Source: Patescibacteria group bacterium UBA6489 (GTDB lineage Bacteria > Patescibacteriota > Gracilibacteria > BD1-5 > UBA6164). From it: a stretch of 8,995 nucleotides of DNA. Made by a program: the position numbers and the translations under genes. Location: contig DJMN01000042.1 in assembly GCA_002435385.1 (NCBI GenBank), forward strand, positions 1 through 8,995, in the 5' to 3' direction. Under the pieces are notes generated by a model that worked only from the letters and a program-made list of their open reading frames with translations, searched no databases and was not told where the DNA came from. Numbering within the stretch: the first letter of the stretch is position 1; each line of letters opens with the position of its first letter. Below, piece by piece: positions 1-7,220 of the stretch.

Positions 1-48
1 TGAAATTTTGGGGAAACTATAATAGATTTGCATTTATCTGGTAAATAG
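1..48 (+). CDS. possible C-terminal end of an upstream gene (partial)
   Basis: Read with TGA = Gly from base 1, this frame gives GNFGETIIDLHLSGK followed by TAG, a plausible protein tail cut by the window edge. Frame 3 is also open here (KFWGNYNRFAFIW, stop TAA at 42-44), so the frame cannot be settled from so few codons. No family can be assigned. Confidence 0.2.
18..23 (+). promoter_or_regulatory. candidate -10 box for the toxin-antitoxin module
   Basis: A perfect TATAAT lies about 60 nt upstream of the first small ORF. The matching -35 would fall at or beyond the window edge, so it cannot be checked. In DNA this AT-rich such hexamers also arise by chance. It may lie inside the end of the preceding gene. 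Confidence 0.25.
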
Positions 49-84
49 CTAAAATAAGTTTATTAATTTTTAATTAACTGTCTT

Positions 85-222
85 ATGACTCATCTTACTC
101 TAGAAGAAGCAAAAAAAATAACAGATGAAGATATAAAAAAGAATGCAAAAAAATTTTCAAAGAAAGTTATAGAAATGCAAAAGGAACAAAATATAAGTTT
201 TAATGATACTCAATATGTTTAA
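85..222 (+). CDS. small helical protein, candidate antitoxin
   Basis: This 45-residue ORF (MTHLTLEEAK...SFNDTQYV) is rich in Lys, Glu and Asp and looks almost entirely helical. It contains no TGA codon, cysteines or membrane segment. Its stop overlaps the start of the next gene by 8 nt (shared ATGTTTAA), the tight coupling usual for an antitoxin followed by its toxin. It is too short to hold a normal DNA-binding domain plus a toxin-binding arm, so if it is an antitoxin it is a minimal one. The antitoxin role is inferred only from the partner and the overlap. The start is the first ATG and there is no Shine-Dalgarno sequence ahead of it. Confidence 0.5.
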   Translation: MTHLTLEEAKKITDEDIKKNAKKFSKKVIEMQKEQNISFNDTQYV

Positions 223-556
223 ATTAAAATTAGATTCAAAAGTATCAGGCAAAATATCTAATTTTATAGATTCTTATTTAAACAAGTTTCTTAGTATATT
301 TGTTGATTCTTGAATTGATAATGTTTATAAGATTGAAGAAAGTTATATTGAAATATCTAGAAACTTTAAAGATAATATTTATGGTTCTTTAGAAAAAGTT
401 TTTACAGAGGATACAATTTTGTGAAAGAAAATATCAGAAGATAATGATTTGTCTGTCATAATCTCAGTTTGAAATTTTAGATTGTTTGTTGATTATTTTG
501 AAGATAAAGAAAATAAAATTAGGATTATTGAAGATATAGAGTTTTATAGAAAATAA
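215..556 (+). CDS. putative RelE/ParE-fold toxin (type II toxin-antitoxin)
   Basis: 113 residues when the three in-frame TGA codons are read as Gly (DSGID, ILGKK, SVGNF). The N-terminal 60 residues are helical. The C-terminal part, from about residue 68, alternates short strands and ends NFRLFVDYFEDKENKIRIIEDIEFYRK-like, the pattern of RelE/ParE/HigB toxins, in which a strand with a basic residue (R89) is followed by acidic turns and a final basic strand (R112, K113). It overlaps the upstream 45-residue ORF by 8 nt, consistent with antitoxin-then-toxin order. If correct, it would be an mRNA interferase or a gyrase poison. The fold call rests on pattern only; residues sufficient to choose between RelE and ParE activity are not visible. 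The module sits just upstream of cas12a, where it could stabilise the locus. Confidence 0.5.
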
Positions 557-591
557 AATAAAGATTTTGCAAAGGGAAAAATAATTTTAGC

Positions 592-619
592 TTGGATTTT
601 TAAAGATAAAGTATATAGT
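592..619 (+). promoter_or_regulatory. candidate promoter of cas12a
   Basis: TTGGAT (592-597) and TATAGT (614-619) are separated by 16 bp, a reasonable sigma-70-type pair about 35 nt before the cas12a ATG. The -10 lies inside the loop of the inverted repeat at 602-638. In AT-rich DNA this remains a moderate-confidence call. Confidence 0.35.
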
Positions 620-638
620 ACAAATATATTTTATCTTT
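602..638 (+). promoter_or_regulatory. inverted repeat with T-run ahead of cas12a (operator or terminator)
   Basis: AAAGATAAA (602-610) is exactly complementary to TTTATCTTT (630-638), with ATAT/ATAT pairs further in. A T-rich run follows (636-648). It could be the Rho-independent terminator of the toxin-antitoxin module, although the stem is almost pure A/T and therefore weak. It could also be an operator, because the candidate -10 of cas12a sits between its arms. It ends 15 nt before the ATG, closely matching the palindrome upstream of cas4. Confidence 0.45.
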
Positions 639-653
639 TTTATTTTTTCGCTT

Positions 654-3600
654 ATGACTAATAAAAGTTTCAGTGATTTTACAAATTTGTATGAGATTAG
701 TAAAACTTTGAGGTTTGAGTTGAAGCCAGTGGGGGAGACTGTGAAATTGTTGGAGGAGAATAATGTTTTTTGAATTGATAAACAAAGAAGGGATAAGTAT
801 GAACAGGTTAAGCCATATTTTGATAAATTACACCGTGACTTTATAAACTTTTCTTTATCTTGAATAGATTTAAAATACTTAAAATATCAAGAAAAATATA
901 AGTTGTTTAAAAATGATAGAAAAAATAAAGATAAGGAAAAAGAAAAAACAGATGAAGAAAAGAATCTAAGAAAGCAAATTCTAGAAATATTTAACAAAAA
1001 ATCAGAAGAATATTTAAAAGATTTTCCTGATTTTAAATTCAAAAAACAAGACACAAATTTCTTATTTGAAAAAGAAATTTTTAATTTAATGAAGAAAAAG
1101 TTTGAATGAATATGAGATATTTATTTAACAAATAAAGAGACTTGAGAAATTTATAAAGATGAAAAAACTTGAGAGCATATTTCTATCTTTGATGACTGGA
1201 ATAAATGGCTTTGATACTTAACGAAATTTTTTGAAACAAGAAAAAATTTATACAAAGATGACTGAACATCAACAGCTTTAGCCACTAGAATCATTGACCA
1301 AAATTTAAAAAGATTTTGTGATAATCTAGAAGCTTTTAATAAAATAAAAGATAAAATTGATATAAAAAAGTTAGAAAGTGAGTTAGATGTTTCTTTAGAT
1401 GAAATATTTGATTTAGATTTTTATAACAAATGTATTCTTCAAGAAGGAATACAATTCTATAATGACATAATTTGATGAAAAGTAGTAGATAATCACAAAA
1501 AAATACCTTGAGTAAATGAATACATAAACAAATATAGACAAGATCATTCTTGAGATAAGCCTCAATATTTACAAAAGCTTGATAAACAAATCTTAAGTGA
1601 AGATAAAGAAGAATTTATAAAACAAATAAAAGATGACGATGAATTAAAAAAGGAATTAAAAGCATTTTTTGAAAACTCAAATAAAAAAGTAGATATTTTA
1701 AAATATGTATTTGAAAATCTTTGAAATTATTCTGATGAAGATTATAAAAAAATATATATATCCAAACTAGCATTAAATACAATAAGTCATAAATTTACAG
1801 ATAAAACAAAAGCTTTTGAGTGAAATTTGTTTGAAGTAATGAGAGAAGATAAACTTTTAGCAACAAAAGACTATGATAAAAAAGAAGATTCTTATAAATT
1901 TCCTGACTTTATACCATTGTATTATATAAAAATATCTTTTGAAAAATACGATGAAGAAGAATTATTTTGGAAAGCTAGATATTATAAAGAATATGATGAA
2001 GATTGAACCTTAATTAACTGATTCTTAGAAAAAAATATAAGTAACTTATGGAATGAATTTTGTGAAATTTTTAAATATGAATTTAATAGTTTGCTTTCAA
2101 AAACCATAAAGGATGTGAACTGAAAAGAAAAAGAAATTTGATATAATATAGCTAAAACAAATCTAGAAAAGTTATTAGAAAACTTTGATTTAAATGAAGA
2201 AGCTAGAGTAAAAATTAAAGATTTCGCTGATTTAAGTAAAGTTATTTATCAGATGTGAAAGTATTTTGCAGTAGAAAAAAAGAGAGAATGGGATAATAAT
2301 TATGAACTAAATAGTGATTTTTATGACAAAGAGTGGAATGAAGAAAAAAAAGAATATTGATACCGTGAATTTTATAATAATGCTTATGAAGAAATAATAG
2401 TTCCTTATAATCTAATAAGAAACTTTCTTGCTAAGAAGCCTTGGGATGATAGTAAAAAATGGAAACTAAATTTTGAAAGTTCAAGTTTATTAAAATGATG
2501 GGATAAAGATTTTGAAACATATTGATCATATATTCTTAAGAAATGAAACTTATATTATTTATGAATAATAAATTGAACAAAATTAAATAAATCAGAAGTT
2601 GATAGATTACATAAAATTGAAAACAATAATGTAGCAAAAAGGTTTATTTATGACTTTCAAAAACCTGATAATAAAAACACTCCAAGACTTTTTATAAGAT
2701 CAAAATGAGACAATTTTGCACCTTCTGTTTCAGAACTTAATTTACCAATTAATGATATAATTGATATTTATGATAATAGACTTTTTTCTCCTGATAAAAA
2801 AAATCCAAATCTACACAAACCATATTTAGTAAAGCTTATTGATTATTTTAAAATATGATTTACTAGACATGAATCTTATAAACACTTTAATTTTGTTTGG
2901 AAAGATAGTGATAAATATGGAAATATAGCAGAATTCTATAGAGATGTTGAAAAATCATGTTATAAACCAGATTGGGAAGAAATAAATTATGATGAACTTT
3001 TAAAACTTACAGAAGAAAAAAGAATTTATTTATTCCAGATTTACAATAAAAACTTTGAATTAGATGAGAGCATAGCTCCTGAAAATTATATTTACAAATG
3101 AAATTGAAAAGATAATGTTCATACTGCTTACTTTAAGTGATTATTTCAAAAAGAAAATACAGAAAATAAAAACTGAGTAAATATAAAACTTAGTTGATGA
3201 TGAGAAGTATTTTTTAGACCTAAGGCAATTGATAAAAAAGTAGATAAAAATAGAAAATTTAACAGAGAAATAATTGAAAACCAAAGATATTCTAAAGAAA
3301 AAATTTTACTTCATTTTCCTATTCAGTTAAATTTTAAAGAAAACAAAACAAACAATTTTAATAAGCATATTAATTCATCTCTTGCGGAATTTTTAAAAAA
3401 CAATCAAGATATAAATATAATCTGAATAGATAGATGAGAAAAACATCTAGCTTATTATTCTGTTATAAACCAAAAACAAGAAAGACTTGAAAGTGATACA
3501 TTAAATCATATTTATCAAAAAGATAATAATTGAGAATATATACAAAAAGCAGAGAAAAAAATAGAAGAAAAAAGAGATGATGAGTGAAATATCATAGACT

Positions 3601-4772
3601 ATGAATTGGTTGAAACTTGAAAACTAGTAGATTATCAAGATTATTGATTACTTCTTGATTACAAAGAGAAAAAAAGAAGAATAGAAAGACAATCTTGGAA
3701 AGAAGTCGAACAAATAAAAGATTTGAAAAAGTGATATATCTCAGCAGTAGTTAGAAAAATAGCAGATTTAATTATTGAACATAATGCAATAGTTATATTT
3801 GAAGATCTAAACATGAGATTCAAACAAATAAGATGATGAATAGAAAAAAGTGTTTATCAGCAACTTGAAAAAGCACTTATTGATAAACTAAACTTTCTTG
3901 TTAACAAATGAGAATTAGACTCAAATAAAGCTTGAAATTTATTAAAAGCATATCAGTTAACAGCACCATTTACAACATTTAGAGAAATGTGAAAGCAAAC
4001 TTGAATAATTTTTTACACACAAGCTTCTTACACATCAAAAATAGATCCCGTAACTTGATGGAGACCAAACCTATACTTAAAAAAGCAGAGTGCAAAAGTA
4101 AATAAAGAAAACATATTAAAATTTGAGAATATTTTATTTAACAAAGAAAAAAACAGATTTGAAATAACCTATGATTTAAAAGACTTCCTTTGAAAAGATT
4201 CAAAATTTCCTAAAAAAACAAAATGGACACTTTGTACTTGTGTAGAAAGATGGAAATGGGATAGATTTTTAAATTTAAATAAATGATGATATAAGCCTTA
4301 CAAAGATTTAACTGATAATTTCAAGGAATTATTTGAAAGTTATAATATTAAAATTGATTGAGATATAAAAAAGCAAATAAAAGATTTAGATTGTGAGGAT
4401 AATAAAAATAAAAAATTTTTTAGTGATTTTATAGAACTTTGGTCTTTATTGTGTCAGATTAGAAATACAGACGATTCAGAAAAGGCGAAAAAAGAGGGAA
4501 AAGATGACATAATATTTTCACCAGTTGAACCATTTTTTGATAGCAGAAGAAATAAAGAATTCTGAAAATATTTACCTAAAAACTGAGATGATAACGGAGC
4601 TTTTAATATTGCAAGGAAAGGGCTAAAAGTCTTGGAAAGGATTTCTGAGTGGGAAAAACAAAATACTGAAAAAAAGAATAAATGAGAAAAAGAAGTATCT
4701 AGCCCAGATTTATTTATTTCAAATCAAGATTGGGATAACTTTATTCAGCAAAATAATATCTTAAAAAACTAA
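654..4772 (+). CDS. cas12a: Cas12a (Cpf1), type V-A CRISPR effector nuclease
   Basis: RNA-guided DNA endonuclease of 1372 residues, complete when its dozens of in-frame TGA codons are read as Gly. It is somewhat longer than the usual 1200-1310. The N-terminus carries the family signature FTNLYEISKTLRFELKPVGET. The PAM-reading region has DNKNTPRLF, where K674 lines up with LbCas12a K595. The WED region has KLSGGGEVFF (846-854). RuvC-I is GIDRGEKHLAYYSVI (catalytic D926), the bridge-helix region is ERQSWKEVEQIKDLKKGYIS (W1015), and RuvC-II is VIFEDLN (E1050). The Nuc region has LCQIRNT (R1270, matching AsCas12a R1226), and RuvC-III is KNGDDNGAFNIARKG (D1312). The nuclease therefore looks intact. 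The 856-880 loop is short and lacks the pre-crRNA-processing His and the first Lys of KDKRF. A Lys/Glu-rich stretch near residues 83-105 and an insert of about 30 residues after RuvC-I add length. It probably forms an operon with the HNH gene. Confidence 0.97.
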
Positions 4773-4775
4773 AAA

Positions 4776-5321
4776 ATGCCAGAACCAAAACCACAAACTT
4801 TATCCGAATTACTCTATCGGTCTTATGCAAATCTCTGAATGGCAATAAAAGCCTTAGAAGGTAAACAAAAATCATACATACAACTACACTATATAATCAG
4901 AAACAAACTATACCACGGTCTAAAAAACTGAAAAATGAATGTCAGATCATTATTTTTCAACGAAAAAAATAAACTACATTCTGACAAAGTATGTGTTTAT
5001 TGCCTAACTCCAAACAATCTATCAATAGACCACTTAATCCCCAAAAACAAATGATGAACAGACGAATGAGCAAATTTAATACTAGCCTGTAAAAATTGCA
5101 ACAGTTCTAAAAATGATACAGATTTAATGAAATGGTACAGCAACAAAGAAAACTTTCCACCCCTTAAAATTTTAGAGACCTATTTGAAACTAGTGATAAA
5201 ATATTCTGTAGAAAATAATTTAATGGAAGAAAAAATAGAAAATCTAAGAAATCTAGATTTACCTTTTAAAATAGACTTTATCCCAACAAAATTCCCAAAA
5301 CCTGATTTATTGAGAGATTAG
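4776..5321 (+). CDS. HNH endonuclease coupled to cas12a
   Basis: 181 residues, with five TGA codons read as Gly. A helical N-terminal region (about 8-60, YRSYANLGMAIKAL...HYIIRNKLYHGL) precedes a classic zinc-binding HNH domain: CVYC (C73, C76), a DHLIPKNKGG core (D85, H86, with both glycines written TGA), N100, and CKNCNSSK (C105, C108, N109). The C-terminal part (about 125-181) is helical and ends in a proline-rich tail. The metal-binding and catalytic residues all look present, so it is likely an active DNA nickase or nuclease. It starts 3 nt after the cas12a stop, so the two are probably co-translated. It could be an accessory defence nuclease or a selfish homing-type endonuclease; the Cas12a-tail remnant just downstream favours mobility. 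Its more frequent C-ending codons resemble cas4 and cas1 rather than cas12a. Confidence 0.9.
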
Positions 5322-5331
5322 AAAAATTTAG

Positions 5332-5379
5332 AAAATTTCAAATCAAGACTGGGACAATTACCTACAAAACAAAATCTAA
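5332..5379 (+). pseudogene. remnant encoding a second Cas12a C-terminus
   Basis: This frame reads KISNQDWDNYLQNKI then TAA. The live Cas12a ends ISNQDWDNFIQQNNILKN, and other Cas12a proteins end in a similar ISN-x-x-W motif (for example ISNKEWLEYAQ in LbCas12a). The first 14 bases of the match (5335-5348) are identical to 4718-4731, after which codons differ mainly by synonymous C/T changes (GAC TGG GAC against GAT TGG GAT). A TAG at 5329-5331 closes the frame upstream, so this is a scrap and not a gene. It lies just before the terminator, where the original cas12a probably ended. Expression as a peptide is not expected. Confidence 0.75.
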
Positions 5380-5386
5380 TCAAAAT

Positions 5387-5415
5387 AAAAAGTGCTATAA
5401 AACATAGCACTTTTT
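5387..5415 (+). terminator. hairpin terminator shared by convergent genes
   Basis: A 12-bp perfect stem (AAAAAGTGCTAT at 5387-5398 pairing with 5404-5415) has a 5-nt loop and ends in a T-run on either strand. It can therefore stop transcription from cas12a-HNH on the plus strand and from the opposite-strand gene ending at 5421. It is the best terminator in the window. Confidence 0.85.
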
Positions 5416-5420
5416 GAAAT

Positions 5421-6326
5421 TTATCCACCCCCTCTTCTCTTCCCATTAATATATTCTACCGCCTTATCAAACATTCCATCTAATTTTTTTCACTTCTCTA
5501 TTTTTATCATCAAAATAATACTATTGTATGCATTAATAAGTTCTTCTAATTCCTTTTCTTTCTTTTTTCATGGAATTTCATTTGATTTAGATTTAATCTT
5601 ATTCCATAAAATAATAGCCTCATCTCTTAATCACTCCAAAGAATAGTCTTTATATTCATTTACAATTACTTTATATAAAACAGACTTCCAAACACAACCA
5701 AGAAAATTAAAATTACAATCTTCTTCAAGCTCTTTTAATATTACACCATTACCTAGAATTGACATAACATATTTAGTAGTTTTTTCTGATATATCATCTA
5801 TATTCTTTCATGATTTCATTTTTATCATCAAAATAATCGTGTTGTATGAATCCTTTAACTCCCTTAATTCTTTTCCTTGACTTTTTCAAGAACCTTCTTT
5901 TGATTTCATCTTAACTTTATCCCATAAATCTACAGCACATTTTCTTAAAGTTCTTAAGCTACTATCTTTTTGTACATTTAGAATATTTTCATCTAAATCA
6001 GATTCTCTAGTAGAACCAATGAAATCAAAACTACATTTTTCACCAATTTGTCATCATTCTTCTAAATGTTTCAAATGTTCATCAATAATAAAAATGTTTA
6101 TTTGTAACCTTTCTATTATTTCTAATTCTTTTGTTCAAATCTCTCATGCGTCTCTTTTTTTTAGCCGTCTATTTAATTGATCTTGAACCTCTTTTCTTCT
6201 ACTTATAAGCTTTCCATGCTTATAATCATAATACACACTTTCTAGCTCTACAATATACTCTTTGTATCTATCTTCTCTCTTTCTCTTAATTAGATTTTCA
6301 AATAATGTTCAAACCACTCAAAACAT
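5421..6326 (-). CDS. uncharacterised protein with an internal domain duplication
   Basis: A 301-residue protein on the minus strand, open only when TGA is Gly; I do not recognise its family. Residues 1-14 (MFGVVGTLFENLIK) are mildly hydrophobic, and 15-90 are a charged, probably coiled-coil, helical region. Two tandem homologous units follow, about 98-192 and 204-296. Each begins C-x-F-x-F-[IL]-G (C98, C204), has an LW[DN]K[IV]K motif (W135, W241), a Lys/Gly-rich linker, and then [AS]YN[ST]IILMIK, and ends in a short helix. The tail is GKRRGGG. No catalytic motif is visible. It is transcribed against the cas genes and separates cas12a-HNH from cas4, so it may be cargo, a regulator or an anti-CRISPR-like passenger; none of these is shown by the sequence. 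The ATG is chosen as the only in-frame ATG after the upstream stop at 6351-6353. Confidence 0.75.
5501..5837. repeat. 19-bp direct repeat inside the duplicated-domain gene
   Basis: The 19 bases at 5501-5519 recur exactly at 5819-5837. On the minus strand they encode the IILMIK core of each tandem unit. Identity at DNA level over this stretch suggests the duplication is fairly recent or the core is under strong constraint. Confidence 0.7.
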
Positions 6327-6474
6327 AAGAAATATATTATCTATAAAAAATTAGTACTTAAAATAAATATACTCAATAAGTTATATTTTGTCAATTTTCT
6401 ATTTACTTTTAATTTCCCAAAATTCCTAGAAATATGCTACAATAAAACTATAGCATATTTTTTATATAAAAATT
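6327..6474. promoter_or_regulatory. divergent promoter region with palindrome upstream of cas4
   Basis: This 148-bp AT-rich gap separates two divergent genes. An extended -10 (TG at 6435-6436, then TACAAT at 6438-6443) faces cas4, with no good -35. It is embedded in a 10-bp perfect inverted repeat, AAATATGCTA (6430-6439) with TAGCATATTT (6451-6460), followed by T-rich sequence. Transcription from this -10 would start near the right arm, so the palindrome is more likely a DNA operator than a full RNA hairpin. It ends 14 nt before the ATG. I could not place a convincing promoter for the minus-strand gene. Confidence 0.5.
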
Positions 6475-7080
6475 ATGGAATCATACATAAAACTCTCCAC
6501 CCTAAATGACTTCATATTTTGCCCAAAATCAATCTACTATCATACACTATACGACAACTACGAAAAAAACATCTACCAAGAAACAGCCCAAAAAGAAGGT
6601 ACAAAATACCATGAAGCCATAGATAATAAAACATACTCCACCAGAAAAGAAATCCTCCAATGAATACCAGTATTCTCAGACCAATATCAAATCTCTTGAA
6701 ATATAGATATATTCAACACAAAAACCTGAGAACTCACAGAAAGAAAAACAGAAATATTCTTAGACAAAGACTGAAGCGAGAAAATTTATAAATGACAAAA
6801 ATACCAACTCTGGTGACAAATGTTCTGCCTAGAAGAAATGTGATACACAGTCTCCCAAATGTATATCTACTCAATAAAAACCAACAAAAAATACCGAATC
6901 TACAAACCAAGCACAAAACAACTTATAGACTTTGAAGAAATGCTTGAAAAATACCGAAAATTCAATCCAATAAACCCAAATTGGCAACAAAACACCCAAA
7001 AATGTATAAAATGCATCTACCGAGAACTCTGCGATTACTACATCTGAGAAATATACCCACAAATGAAATTATTTGAATAG
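6475..7080 (+). CDS. cas4: Cas4, RecB-family exonuclease of spacer acquisition
   Basis: 201 residues, with eight TGA codons read as Gly. Cas4 works with Cas1-Cas2 to trim and orient PAM-containing prespacers. The sequence shows the PD-(D/E)XK nuclease core in order: the N-terminal cluster cysteine in FCPKSIYYH (C16), KYHEAID (H46), GNIDIF (D78), ERK (E89, K91) and the QLWGQ helix (Q111). The C-terminal C-x2-C-x5-C (C177, C180, C186) completes the four cysteines of the iron-sulfur cluster. The length is typical. It starts the acquisition block cas4-cas1-cas2 but is separated from cas1 by a 140-bp gap holding an inverted-repeat element. Three CGA codons (6895, 6955, 7021) occur where Arg fits. 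Codons use more C at third positions than cas12a. Confidence 0.94.
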
Positions 7081-7084
7081 AAAA

Positions 7085-7190
7085 CACCCCTATCTTGAAT
7101 TCTTTCCCCCTTCAGGAGAAAGAGGCTACAAGTTGAATTATTTTTATTTTCTTGTCCCCTCTCCTGAAGGGGGAGGGTTAGAGAGGGGGA
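7085..7190. repeat. G/C-rich inverted-repeat element between cas4 and cas1
   Basis: A perfect 14-bp inverted repeat, 7106-7119 (CCCCCTTCAGGAGA) with 7160-7173, encloses an inner ACAAG/CTTGT pair (7128-7132, 7151-7155). The outer flanks are imperfect copies (CCCCTATCT at 7087-7095 against AGAGAGGGGG at 7180-7189). The whole forms an imperfect hairpin of about 105 bp, strikingly G/C-rich for this genome. It resembles the short palindromic intergenic repeats (REP/MITE-like) common in AT-rich bacteria. It could also stop or slow cas4 transcripts. The loop holds a 17-nt sequence (7134-7150) that recurs after cas1. Confidence 0.8.
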
Positions 7191-7220
7191 TTAATTTTAT
7201 CACCTAAGTAAACAAACACC

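Noticed and set aside
600..785. Minus-strand ORF over the cas12a start, read with the standard code
   Set aside because: It lies antisense to the well-supported promoter region and N-terminus of cas12a and has no recognisable features.
903..1109. Separate short ORFs in the 903-1109, 5127-5321, 6475-6663 and 6859-7047 regions as independent genes
   Set aside because: They are TGA-free fragments of cas12a, the HNH gene and cas4, and join into full proteins once TGA is read as Gly.
654..4772. Cas12a2 or another type V effector instead of Cas12a
   Set aside because: The Nuc region between RuvC-II and RuvC-III aligns well with Cas12a (LCQIRNT and flanking helices) and shows no zinc-ribbon replacement; the N-terminus and PAM-reading region are also Cas12a-like.
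654..4772. TGA = Trp (table 4, Mycoplasma-like host)
   Set aside because: It would put Trp at invariant glycines of RuvC-I, HNH, Cas1 and Cas4.
4773..5321. Group I intron or intein carrying the HNH gene
   Set aside because: The HNH ORF is a free-standing gene after an intact cas12a stop; no intron-like structure or splice of cas12a is needed to give a full protein.
6734..7062. Two minus-strand ORFs antisense to cas4, rich in Phe, Val and Cys
   Set aside because: They are the complement of the Lys/Asn/Tyr-rich cas4 coding strand; their hydrophobic look is an artefact of composition.
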